A program made the translations under genes and the position numbers. Positions 9,933-21,749 of a DNA stretch of 64,000 nt are shown here, one piece after another (positions within the stretch are counted from its first letter, which is position 1; every line of letters starts with the position of its first letter). This DNA comes from Tetmemena sp. SeJ-2015. Its lineage: Eukaryota > Ciliophora > Spirotrichea > Sporadotrichida > Oxytrichidae. Under the pieces are notes generated by a model, which saw only the letters and a program-made list of their open reading frames with translations, had not been told where the DNA came from and did not search any database. The stretch is taken from the NCBI GenBank assembly GCA_027382625.1, contig JAJKFJ010022924.1, positions 1 to 64,000 of the forward strand. Direction: 5' to 3'.

Positions 9933-12709
9933 TCAAGCATCGAGCAGCCCTTAATTATTATGAGCAAGCTGATGCCTTTCCTCCACAAACTTTAATTATA
10001 GATTGTTTTCTCCATCATCATTAACAGTTAAGTTATAAAGAATTATGTTTGGAGTGAAATAATCCCCTGAAATGTTGTAGTGAGTCTCTTTAGACATAAA
10101 GTTGTCAGGCGACAGAAGACTCGGAGTCAAGCTCTATTGGTCATAGGCAGAATCAGCATTGACAAGCTGCCTGTTTTCAGCAGAGTCTATTCTTCTCAGC
10201 TAGTAGGAATTGTGCAATTGTTAGGCAGCTGCATTTTTCGCTTCATCTTTAATAAATTTTAATTTAAATATTAAGAATGAAGCCTTACTCATCAATAGTT
10301 GCCAAAGCTGCTACTCTACCACTCCATTTAATTAATTAAATTGGGATGCTAGTTGTGAGATTTTTAGAAACTCATGACCATCTTCTCAGTCTGTTTGCAG
10401 TAGTGACCTATCTAATAAGGCCTGCTCGCAGGAAAGATGTATTACAGAGCATGCTAAAGGCCAAATATATCTTGCTTGTACATCTGCTTGAACTTTTAAC
10501 AACTAAGATAATTATACTTTCTCTTAAGACAGCTGCTTTTCAAATTTTGGTTAAAATATAGCTTCTTACCAATTTAAAATATCTAAAAGATTTAAAGCAA
10601 TGTCTTCCTCACTTAAAGGAACTCCATAATTCGCATTTTAGTTTTAAAGAGATTAGCTGCTATTTAAAAATATAATAACATTATTTTTATCCAATTAACT
10701 TATTTAGTCCGCCAATTTAACTTAAAGCCAATTGAAATTATGACTATGAAAGCTATTATGAAATTTAAAATAAATAAAATATCTTATAGAATCATCATCA
10801 TCATGTATTAATTATTTTGTAATATGAGGAGCCATAATTTTAAGAATAGAGATCATTGGAGCTTTTGCTAGATATTTCTCCCACTTTAAATTCCTCAAAT
10901 TCAAAATAGTCATTAGATGGCCTATCATTGAATTAAGCTTGTTGTTCATTTTTGATTTGAGAAGTTTATTGGTCAGTTTGAACATCTAATTCCATAAGAC
11001 TGAGGAGCTATTTTTATGTCTCTAGATATACTTCTTACAAAATGAAAAAATCTTTGTTTTGAGGGACTTGATGATTCTTAAAGTTCTGAATGCGATCATA
11101 ATTAATTATCAATGACTTCTATCTCATAAATTAAATGTTGTCTTCTTGCTTAATAGCAAGTGCTTTAGGTTCTTAAAATGAGTTCTAAGTAAACTCGTGT
11201 TTATTAGTGTTGCATACTCTGAACTTCTTCTTGAACTTTGGTTGTTGATCACTTGACTCTTATCCAATACAATTAGGTGTTGCTAAAAATACAAAGTAAA
11301 TCTTCCTAAGGGAAACAATTTAAAGATTGGAATCTTCCTTGGCTTTCTAGTTTACTTTATACGGGAGTTAATTTAGGAGTTTGAAAGTTGGGAGTGAGTA
11401 AATTGCCTTAATCAATATCAAAGTCTTGATTTTCGAGAACTTTTGGGTAGAGTTCAGCTGGTCTTTCGTCAGCATAATTATTTGAGGATTTTTCAGGTTA
11501 ATTAAGAGCCAAAGGCTCGTTCTTAATTTTAATTTCGAATCTGCTTTTATTCTAACTTCTATCTTAGATTAGCGATTTGTTTACTCAAGCCCGCAATTCC
11601 AAGGATTTCGAAGTCGTTAGAGGAATGGATCTGTACTTAAAATAATTATAGAATTAAACTTTGAATTTAAGAGAATTCTTAAGAGTCTTTTGGTTTGAGT
11701 CGGAGGAATGAGAAAAAGTATTCCCTCCAGCACCCCCAGTGTTCTAGAATTAGAGCTGCATGTTGTTGATGCTGGATCTCCTCTCTAAAAGTAGACTATT
11801 CTCAAATTATAAGAAGTATTTTGTGATAAATAAATTTAGCAATATTAATAGTTAGACCTTCAAAGAATAGATCGTGATGATGATCGAGTTCATGATCCAC
11901 GTATTACTAAAGGGCGGAATTCTACTTGTTTTCTTAAGAACTTTGCAAAGCTAAGTTCTTTTTAGGATCATAAATTAAAACATAAAATTACTGAAACGTC
12001 TTCAACTAAGAAAGGAGAGTGATTTACTTAGCTAGTATGTTGAATAGTTTTGGAGTTATTTAAACAGCTTTATACTACTATTTCACTTTACATTAGCGAT
12101 GGCTTAAAGATATTACCCATCTAAAGATCGATGCTATGAAAACTTATATCAAGGGAGTCGTTTATGGTTTTATTGATTATTTTAACTTATGTGGTGCTAC
12201 GATCATTCCAATAATGCTACTAATAACTAGGAAACAGATCTTCTAATAAGTTCTTTATATCTTCTTTCTCTTCTTCTATATCGTCGACCGAATCTGAACT
12301 AGAAAGTGATTAGCTATGGCAATTCTATTTAGAATTTTAGTTCGCTTATGCTTGCTATTTGTTTTCTTTGGTCTATTATTCATTGTGAGGAAGCGACGAA
12401 TTAAAATCATTCTTCTTTCTGTACTCCATAGAATTGACAAAGTTAAGTTGATTACTGACTACGTTGCATTTGATTGGGCAATCATCATTAAAAGAAATTG
12501 TTTGTATTCTAGTGATAAACTTCATCCATGGTTTGATTGTGATGCTCTTATGCTGCAGCTCTTTCTTCAATAATGATAACCTGTTCACAGTCTGGATTTC
12601 TCTCTTCTTTATCGAGACTTGCATTTGATTAGGAGACCTGGTAGTTTTTGATTATGATCTAGCCATTATTGTTGCTCTAATAGGATTGAGAGGAGGAGCT
12701 TTAATTCAT
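9933..12709 (-). CDS. Large polar protein, unknown
   Basis: A long minus-strand gene, probably from an ATG at 12709 (MNQSSSSQSYQ) to a TGA at the complement of 9933-9935. It is Asn/Ser/Gln/Asp-rich, with a Glu-rich patch (DDIEEEKEDIKNLLEDLF) near 12270 and a more ordered C-terminal third (NLLDILNWQEAIF, HLSCEQALLDR, FLKISQLASQF). AT-rich inserts lie near 10640-10800 and 11800-11900. A T-run slip near 12570 separates two good frames. Two in-frame TGAs (complement of 10386-10388 and 11585-11587) sit between stretches that stay in the same coding frame. No family recognised. Confidence 0.55.
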
Positions 12710-12837
12710 GATGTCGTCACTTAGCTTGTTATTCGGGAACTACGGAGAGTCTTAGTCATTACTTAATGCAATGGTAGTAGAGTATTAAAAATTTATAGCT
12801 GATGATAAAATTATAAATCATTATAGACCTAGGTTAA

Positions 12838-15537
12838 ATGCACTCGAAATAGAGTTTTGTCACTGGAGGTAAACTCAAATTTTAAGTTAGACTGTTTGCA
12901 GTGTTTCAACAGGAGCCTTCAGGGATCAAGCTCGCCTCTACTGATAATCGTTCAGCGCAAGGTGCTGTAGGCACTGAGGATGAATCTTTAGGGGAAGCAA
13001 ATTAGCCAAAAAAGCCTAAGTAGTTCAAGGTGATGCCAATCTCTCAACAAATGAGTTCAGATTCAATAGGAGCTGAAAGTGAGTGCCTTATTTATGCCAA
13101 TTATAACCATCTTCTCTAGATGCTAAGCACCCAGACAATATCAAATCCCTATACGACCATTATAGCACATCCAGAGATCACCAAACCATCAAAGAACCAA
13201 ATTACTCATACAATTAAAGGGAAAATGAGGAAAACTCTCTTGGTGACGTCTTGAGATATTAGATAAATTTAAAATAGGATGATACTTCTGAAGACACTTA
13301 AGAAACTTATATTTAAACTTGTTGTAACAAGAGATTTCAAAAAGTATAGAATTCAAACACTATAAGTGTGTATGTAACTATTTCTGTTGTAGAATGAAGA
13401 CGTGATATCAAGAAGTAAATACTGAACAATCTTCAAAGGTTTCGACAACGAGACTGGAAACGAGATAGCATGGAACGTCTACTCATTATAGAATATTACA
13501 TAGGGTAAGAACTTGATTAATCAATTAGAATCAAACTTCGATTACCCTATTCATTACTCACTCAAATTCAACATTTTAAACAACCTAATCTTATCAAATA
13601 ATAGAAGATGAAGAGCAGATCCTTGCTATTCTTGAAAAAGTCAAGGATTATTAATTTATTTTCATTAAAATGGAATTGAAGCACTAAAATATCTTTTCAT
13701 GCATTCATTATATGATAAGACAGAAGGAGTTGATTATTGTAACAGAGCTGATCACAGGTGGTTCAATGAGAGAGTAAGTAATTCTCAGATTATATCTGTT
13801 AATCAAACTTAATGGATATGATGCAATCAAATTAAAACCATTTGATATAGGTATATTAAAAAGGTCAAGCATCCTAGATTAACTTACTTAAGAAAATTGA
13901 AACTTTATTTTTAAGAAATAAATAAGGATTGAAAGGGAATTATTAAAATTTATTTTTATATCAAACTAATGAAATAATACGAATTTTAACTGTGCTGAAG
14001 AATTGGAGTAGAAAGATCCTAGAAGGTGCTTAGTATCTACATTCTTAGAACTTCATTCATGGAAAGCTAACTTGCGAATCTATTTACATCAATTCAAACT
14101 GTGGAGATATTAAGATTGGTGATCTCGGCATCCAAGCTATCCCTTCCTATAATTCTTGTAAATCTATAATTATTTGCTGATTCTATATAGAATATTCAGA
14201 AACAATTCAGTTCAAGCTATTATTTTATTTTGATATTAGGAGCGGAAGATTAATCATCAAAATTTGATATTCTATGCTTTGGATTATACCTCAAATTAAT
14301 TTACTTAAATAATTCTTAAGCTAAGTTTAGAATGTTTCATTTAAGATATTTTTATCTCTATTTTAGCTAATTGAATTAAATTGAAATTTTAATTGTTACA
14401 TTATAAATATCTCTGTTGGAGATGATATTGATTTCAACAGAAGTATCGAAAGCTTAAACGTTTCGGTAGATTTGCACTTTGGTGAATAACAAAGAAATGC
14501 CAACTCTGCTTTAAGGGATTGAAGACTATCTCCTCAGAGATTTCTTATCTCGAGCACTTGAATACGAGCCTCTCAAAAGAGCCACTATAGAAGAGCTACT
14601 GCAACATTAATTTCTTAAAAAGCAACCTCATGATCATGACCAGGTCAAAGTAAGCATGGAAGTTCAAGCAATCCTAAACAAGCAAATCTAAATCAAGCGT
14701 TAAGCATCCAAGTTAGCAGGCTCCTAAAATACTGAGAGCAGAGACACTAGCTCCTTCCAGGAGGTTCTTTCCTCTAATAACCACTCTAAAATAGTCAACA
14801 AGCTGTCTGAAATTCAGAAGTCAAAGAGAGATATTAGCACAGTTCAAGATAGCAACACAGTTACACCAAGAGACAATTTGCAAGAAGCACCCCTCAGTCA
14901 TTAAAAGCATGCGCATATTTCTACAACCATAAACAGTGATACTTAGAGCAGCTAAATGATGAACACGCTTCAATTCAACCACCTCAAGGACTTAAGCGAG
15001 ATCAATTAAAATCTTAAAGACCATAAAACTGATGCTAATTAGCTTAAATCGTCACAGCAAATCAGATTTCTTAATTAGAAGCTAAAGTCTACTGACGAAG
15101 CTTAAAGGATAAATATTTAATCATTACCCGATCCTGGCATAAAAAAGCAACATTACAAGATCAATAATCACCAATAGCTAAAGTAAAGTTTAGCTGCAGA
15201 AGAATAGATTCTGACGCCTAAATTTATAAAGATATCCATGCAGGTCTTGAACCTTCAACAAAACAAGTATCAGGATATAAGCTTTGATTTTGATAATGAG
15301 TAAGATGATCCAAGTGATGTTGCAAATGATCTTATTCAAGCCCTTTCTATAACTGAGAACTAGCAGATAGAAGTATATTAATAAATCATTAAGATTATTA
15401 AGAGCTCTCAAAGCAAGGCTTAGGAAAATGTTTTCAACGCTTAATTGAGAAAGATTTTTAATTAATTTTAAGAGTTCTTCAAAACGCAATTCAGGATAGA
15501 GTGGTGTGAGATTAAGTGGTAAAAGTAGAAGAGATGA
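12838..15537 (+). CDS. WNK-like protein kinase with degenerate catalytic loop
   Basis: It starts at an ATG at 12838. A 34-nt intron (GTAAAC...TGCAG) follows codon 10, and a 41-nt GT-AG intron lies near 13080. The kinase N-lobe has TIFKGFDNETGNEIAWN. The AWN in strand 3, where other kinases have the catalytic Lys, is the hallmark of WNK kinases. Later motifs are IIVTELITGGSMRE, the catalytic loop FIHGKLTCES, DIKIGDLGIQ, FDILCFGLYL, and LEYEPLKRATIEELLQHQFL. The catalytic loop lacks both the HRD Asp and the Asn (HGKLTCES), so activity is doubtful. A C-terminal segment (DPSDVANDLIQALSI) resembles the PF2-like regulatory domain of WNK/OSR1 proteins. Two pointer-flanked inserts interrupt the kinase domain. 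An in-frame TGA at 13423 precedes TIFKGF. Confidence 0.8.
13643..13681 (+). repeat. IES-like insert, AAG pointers
   Basis: AAG at 13643-13645 and 13679-13681 bounds a 36-bp AT-rich insert. Removing it joins LEKVK to HQNIFSCI, which aligns with the LKH-N-I pattern of kinase subdomain IV. The insert is a multiple of three, so only homology supports it. Confidence 0.5.
13879..13991 (+). repeat. IES-like insert, TTAACT pointers
   Basis: TTAACT occurs at 13879-13884 and 13986-13991. Deleting 13879-13985 (107 bp) gives PRLTVLKNWSRKILEGAQYL, a normal kinase helix E leading to the catalytic loop. The insert is AT-rich, breaks the frame and has no matching GT-AG ends. Confidence 0.8.
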
Positions 15538-15626
15538 CTAATTCATAACTTATTTCGATTGGGAGGTTATAAAAATTGGCTTTAAAAAAATAATCCAAGA
15601 TCTCTTCAAGTATTTGAGATGCGCAT

Positions 15627-17609
15627 TCATTTAGGTTTTATTTAGGCATTAAGTTTGTTAATTTTGATTGGGAGTAGTTCATGCATCTCTGACATAACTC
15701 TATAAGTCTCTTATACTTTTTCTGGTAGTTCGTTGGGCGAGTTGATCTACTTTTCCTTCATGTATTCAGCATAAATGTTCTTAAGCTTTTCATATTCTCT
15801 GAAAGCGTTTAGCTAATATTGGACCTAAACTTGCTTAGACTTATCGTAGAGCTTAGAATATATTGTAGCTATGCTTATCCCCAAGTTAGATATTGTCAAT
15901 AGATACTCATACTTGTCTTCTCTTTTGAGAGTAATCTCAATGGCTTATTGTGTTATTGCAATTTATTTGAAGCCTAAAGCATTTAACTCCTCTATCTCTT
16001 GTTTTTTGGGCACACTCTGGCTATTTTAAATCTCTGCGTACTTGATGTCGAACATCTCGCGAATGAGTTCGCTCAACTCTACATATAGCTCTATTATCTG
16101 CACCTCAAATGCCTTTGGATTTATTTCTTTAGTGATGGGCTCAAGTATCTCCAATCTCCTCTGATGCATCGCAAATACTCTTTGAGGATTAGGATCCATC
16201 AATGCCAGATTTTTGTAAAGCTTAGATAAAAGTTAAAAAGATAAATCCTGCTTCATCTGAATATGCTCAGTAACATATCCATCTAACAAGAAGTAGTCCA
16301 GAGCCTTTTTGAACTATAAAAATATACTATGTGTTTGACAGTCTAAAGAGCAGCTTTGCTTACTCTAAATCATTCAAGTCCCCAATTTGGGGAAACTTGA
16401 TTGAGAGTTCATTGAAGTTAACAAACTACTTGTTCACTATCTCAGGGATAACTTCCTTGTTTTGAGCATAGTTTTAAACTCCAAATACTAATCGCTCTAG
16501 GTAATATCTAGCAAGTTGCATCTAAAGAGTGGCCCTTAGCTTTCTTTTCTTCGATAGATCAGCTGGTAAGATAGAGATACCTGCAAACAAGCAGTACTCA
16601 GCTTGAGCAAAGTGACCATTTTTTATAAAGTATTCAGAAAGGTTAACACAATTTATAGCCCAGTCCTTGATGTCATACTCCTTGAAAGTGAGTTATCTTT
16701 TCATGGTATCTGCACAAAATTAGACAGCCTTGCTATTCTCTCCAAGCTTCGTATAAATAAAATATAAACTTAAGCCATATAGAACAGGGTGAGAGTATAA
16801 TTTTTCTCCATCTTAGATTTGTCAATTTAATATAAAATTCCACCATTGATATAGAATGAGAAATCTTAAGTGACTGGAGTGCCACTTTTTGTCTATGCTT
16901 AGTCAATCTGACTTAGCAAGTAAGTATCGAAGTCATTGAGGAGAGAAGTGTTATGATTAGAATTTGAATTGTTCTCATTCTTCATTATAAGGTTATAAAT
17001 CTCTTCAGCCTTTGTAAGATAAGGGACCCTTTCTCGTGGCTGCCTCTATTGCAGTGAGTGATTCCTATGTGATTATAAGCATCTTGAATAGTGTTGAGGA
17101 ATCTTATCTTTAAGATATCTGAGACCTGTTCAAAAATATCTAATGCCTCTTTGAGCAAATGCTCTGCATCCCCATATTCTTCACAGTCAAAGTAATTTGA
17201 GCCAAGTTTAAATTTCAAAATTGCTATGGCGCACAAAATAACCTGGCTCTGCTTTTAGTTTTGCATTTCTAAATTGAGATATTGATTCTTCAGAAGTTGA
17301 ATGTATTTTGAGAAATAAAATGAGTAAATTTTTCCCTGGCTTGGTACTTATGATCAAAGGGCTTTTATTCATCGGTAGCGTCTTATCTTCAAGTTACTGG
17401 CACTCTTCTAACTCAGCCTGGAATTCTGTGTGAAGCCAGATAGTCAATTCAACTGCGAACAGTAAGTCATCGCTTTAATTCTGCCCTTCATTTTATTCAT
17501 TTCTTTACTGCTACTAATTGTCTGAATTTAGATTCAAGTTTTCAACCCAAAACTTTGGATCATCCATCGCTTTTTAAACTTCTTCATTTTTTGGAATAGA
17601 TAGAGGCAT
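15627..17609 (-). CDS. KIFBP: KIF-binding protein (KBP/KIFBP) homologue
   Basis: The gene starts MPLSIPKNEEVQ at 17609 and ends IKPK at a TGA (complement of 15627-15629). TPR-like helical repeats fill the protein. The C-terminal block AMHQRRLEILEPITKEINP, followed by ELYVELSELIREMFDIK and INKLNAQI, matches the conserved end of the KBP family, which binds kinesin motor domains and supports microtubule functions. The central GDAEHLLKEALDIFEQ segment is a canonical TPR helix pair. Length is about 620-640 codons, close to the family norm. Short introns are likely near 16320-16330 and 16780-16860. No in-frame TGA is seen in the conserved parts. Confidence 0.85.
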
Positions 17610-18003
17610 TTAAAGTAGGAAAAATATGAAGGATTAAATGAAACATGATAAATCATTCATAAATTACTTTTCTTCTATATATTATTTATCTCTCTTCTTT
17701 TGATACAAATCATTTAACTAAAAATAATAATTAATGTTGTGAAGTATAATCAGCAAACAATGAAATAGACTATAGGATTCTTCTAGATTTTGATCTAAGC
17801 TATTTTAATTCAAACTCTCCATTTTAAATTCTATGATTTTTATAAAATCTTTATTCTTTTTATACTTCAGAAAATTAATTTATGCATTCAAATAAATTAA
17901 ATGATCAAATCTTAGTTTGAATGTATTTTTTAAATAATATTAATGCCAAAAATTTGAGTTGAAAGGATTTTATAAATAAATTGTTTTGATAAGGTCAAAT
18001 AAA
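17610..18003. other. AT-rich spacer
   Basis: Intergenic DNA between two minus-strand genes, upstream of the KBP start. It is strongly AT-rich with no sustained frame, and probably holds the KBP promoter or telomere-addition region. No specific motif recognised. Confidence 0.35.
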
Positions 18004-21000
18004 TCAAGAAGGTTAAGTTTCTATAACGGTATAAGAATGTTTGATTTTAGAATTGGTAGGATGTTTTTCTATGATGTCATCCTTGAGGATGCAGTTGTTA
18101 TCAAAGAAATAAGAATCAGCTGGCAATAACTCCACTCTGCTCTATTCACCTTCTGAGTTCTTTTCTGTAGTTTACTTATTGGGAAGTACTTTGGAGGGAG
18201 AATATAAAATGATTACAAATATATGTTGCTGTTTCTAATCTTTTAAGGACTCTCAAACTCATTTTATATTTTGCTTGCCTCCTTTTAATAATTTAAGTTG
18301 ATAACTTTTTCCCTAGCTATTACTTATTGCATATGATAATTTTGAAGTGAACCGACATCCTTATCTTGTAGTATGTCTTGTGTTTTTGGCAAGTGGTAGT
18401 TCTAGAAATTGGCTTTGTTAATTATCAGAGATATATTTCTCCTTCTTACTAACTCATAGTTTAAGTGGAAGGATTTTAAGAAAGTTAAAATGACGTTAAA
18501 TTTTTGTGAGTAGCATAGAGCAGAGGGCTTGTTATCTTCTGCGTCATCGCTGTCTTAATGATCTTCATTCTCTTCTGTAATCATAGGACTCTAAGAAATA
18601 GAAGGTGGTCTCTACAGTAGTATGGAGTTTGTAGGGATCTTGAGGTTTATAAGGTACTCGCAACTTGCCTTAAGCATCACTAAGTAAAAAGCTCTGTTTG
18701 ACATCTACACTGCATCTGGAATGAACTCCTCAATTAAGTGTAGTTCGGTCCATATTTAAGGATATGTTAGTCTACTCACGATATAAATCATCACTCCTTG
18801 CAAGTTGTCAGAGTCAAGAACCAAAGAAGACTTAGGCATGTCATATCCACTCCAGAATATAATTTAAAAAATAGTTCTAGCTCTTTAACTAATGTTTAGG
18901 TGCACGAACAATATACTTGCTCCAGTTTGCACATAGGTTACTCCATCAGGCAAATTAATAAAGTAATTAAGAGTGATCATTATTTAAATCTTGAGCATGG
19001 ATTAAATAGATTAAGAGTAGGGGCCAATCGATAAAGCACTGTTAAAAACAGAGTCTTCACCATCTACCACTACAAAGCTTTAATCCATGTAGTCTGAATT
19101 CTTAGGGAACTAATTCCTAAATCCTTCATCAAATTAAAAGCAGGGTTTAACATTCAGAGCTTTTAAATTCAGAAGTTAATCTTGAATTGCCTTATTTTGC
19201 ATAATGTTAGTTAGTTTATGTAAATCTCGGGAAAAGTGAACCGATATTAGGTTAAACATCAAGAAATAGACTTCATCAGCAAGGATAAATTTAGTCACTA
19301 AATTCACAAGCAAATCTCGCTTAAGGTCCCCATTACGAACAGGCAGTTAATAAAAAGCCACCAAAACTCTCACCACAAGGTCAATCAAGAAACAAATTAA
19401 AGAAATGTATTTGCTTATTGCAGTTCTTCAGAATCTTAAGATTAGCTTCTCTTTTAGACTTATGGACATGAAATTACTCTGCAGATAAGCTACTGCTGCT
19501 TTCGTAAGAGCGAGAGTCCTCAAAGTTTTGCTTTTAAAGCAGGGTAAAGTTCTAGTTGTAAAATTTAGACTTGAAAAGGTCAATTATCTCAGTTAAAAAT
19601 TAACGAAATTAGGGGAGTTACAGGGTGTGAATGGAGGAGCATCTATCTTTTAATGAGTAATATCTGTTCATGGAAGTTAGAGCATTGATTTAATACTGAC
19701 TAGCCAGTTTCTCTTAAGGTATCCTCGTCTTGAGTAAATAAATTTAAAGTATATTTGCTAACAGAACCTGACATCACTGAGTCGTTATCCTAGTATGTGT
19801 TGAGAGTAAGTGTCTTGAAGGTCTTTAAAGGTGAGAAAACAGATAAATATTTTAAAAAAGAACCCTCTGGTACTCTTACCTGTCTAACTCTGCTTTTAAT
19901 TTATTTCATCTGCGAAGGCGAAGAACTCTTATTTGAAAGGTTTACTCTAGAACATCTTCCTTTTTGGTGTCAAGTTTGTGTAGGAGGTATCTCCTCCATT
20001 TGCATCCACTGAATTCTTCTTTAGCATGAGCTCTTCTAAAACATTAAATTAAATAAGATCTTCCTTCATAAACTTTCTCCAGCATTTAAACGGCTGCTGG
20101 AGAGAGCAAAGCTGGCAGCATCTATTTATATCGACTAAGATCTTCCCTTTGTTATTCTTGTCTTAACTTACTTTAATTTGTTTAAGGTCAGAGTTTTGAG
20201 CAAGTCCTTTTAAGGTGTGCAAATTAGATGTGCTTAGCTTCTTGAAACTTAAAATTTAAGAAGAGAGTGTTAGAAGGGTTTTGAGTAAGTTATTGCAAAT
20301 CTATCTTTGAGGAATTCTTCTAAATAGTTTGCTTTGAATCTTTACTCTTGGCAATTTATTATTTAGAGGGTTAGTTACTGCCTGTTCTGTTATTTGCAAC
20401 TTGATTGTTTTCAGTCTAAATTTGTGCATTATGAATGTCTTCTTGCTTAAACTTTTAATTATAAAAAATTTAGCATTAATGTTGCAAATCAATTTATATC
20501 TCTTGAGATTGAAGGGAGACCTACTAGTCTTAATACTCTATTTCTAAGACTAGTTTTCTTGACCTTAGTAAGAGCCAATAGGTTTCTAATGGCCTCTTGA
20601 TGACTTGGCTGGCATATAATTTTAGCTTGGGTCGATAGATTTTTATTGGTCAGGTAATTACAGGTAATTTTATTTTTGATTATGACCAACTGGCGTTTAA
20701 GCAACTTAACTTCCAATCTTAGAGTGTTGCTCAGTGGATTAGGTTGCTGAAGTAAGATTTGAATAAGTATGCTTGTGTGACGAATTATTAGGATGATAGA
20801 GTGGAGACTTATCAAGATAAGGCTAGTCCTCATTCTAATTGCTTACCACCACATTTATTCCTCCACTGAAAATTGTCTTTAAAATTATAAGCAATATTCT
20901 TTGAAGCTTGTGATTGGTGATTAGTGTGCATTCTACTACCCATAATTTAAGCTTTATCTTTCTGTTGCGAGTGCATATCTGATGTTTGCTTTACTAAAAT

Positions 21001-21547
21001 TGTGGGTTTAAAAATTATAGGTTAGAGAGGCTCCTGCCTATCTTGGGTGTCCTCTCTTTTCTTTTTATTTCTGCCAAAGAGGCTGCTGCTTTTCTTTAGA
21101 GGCACTTTCTGGTTTTTATTAAGTTCAGTGTATACATTTGCAGCAGTTTTAAAATGGTCAGCTGCTAAACTGGACTTGTTTGAGTAGGCTTCCTTTGTGA
21201 ATGATATTTACTTTTGTACCTTTGAACTTGTAATAAATTATAAATAGTTGTTTCAAGGTAAATTTAGTCACTGCAGAGTTATTAATTTCGCAAATTACTC
21301 CCGTGAGATCCTTACCCATAGTAAACAAAATGCAATGGTTATTTAAATTATAAATTCTAATATAGGAATACTAAGCGGAGGAGTTTCCACCAGGTCCCAA
21401 GCATGAGAAAGTCTTTAGCGTATTTTTATCATCCTCAGTGAAAAATTGATTGCTGCTACCTCCCATAATTCCTCTGTGTTTAGACTTTGACTTGCTCTTT
21501 GAGGCCCTAACCTCAGACTTAGAGTGAGAGCTTCCTGACTATCCCAT
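18004..21547 (-). CDS. Large protein, unknown, MG-Ser N-terminus
   Basis: A minus-strand gene of roughly 1,100 codons. It starts MGQSGSSHSKSE at 21547, a plausible N-myristoylation site (Gly2, Ser6), followed by a Ser/Lys tract. Next are a short ordered domain (TFSCLGPGGNSS, CILFTMGKDLTGV) and a long polar linker. A well-ordered helical region follows (LIDLVVRVLVAFYQLP, NLVTKFILADEVYFLMFNLI), then DMPKSSLVLDSDNLQGVMIY and IPDAVQMSNRAFYLVMLKAS. A GT-AG intron (GTAAGA...TTAAAG) lies near 19830-19890. One-base slips occur near 20840 and 21180. Two TGAs lie close together in frame near 18253-18261. I do not recognise the family. Confidence 0.55.
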
Positions 21548-21749
21548 GCTTATAATTATTTATGATTTTCTATTTTAAAGATATTTAAATTATTTTGCAT
21601 TATATTTGCAAATGAGCAAGAGAATATATTTTATTTAGTAAAAGAACAAATAATCCCATTAAATTATATTTATTCACTTATAATCCTACAAAAGAAACCA
21701 TTTCCATAAATCTTGCAAGATTCATAAATATATTAATTTATTTAGATTG

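Noticed and set aside
12316..12573. Plus-strand membrane-like ORF
   Set aside because: It lies antisense to a clear Asn/Ser-rich minus-strand coding frame; the hydrophobicity is the usual antisense effect of polar AT-rich codons.
20489..20833. 114-residue Leu/Ile-rich minus-strand ORF
   Set aside because: A different frame on the same strand carries a polar Ser/Asn/Gln sequence continuous with the large gene; this ORF is an off-frame shadow.
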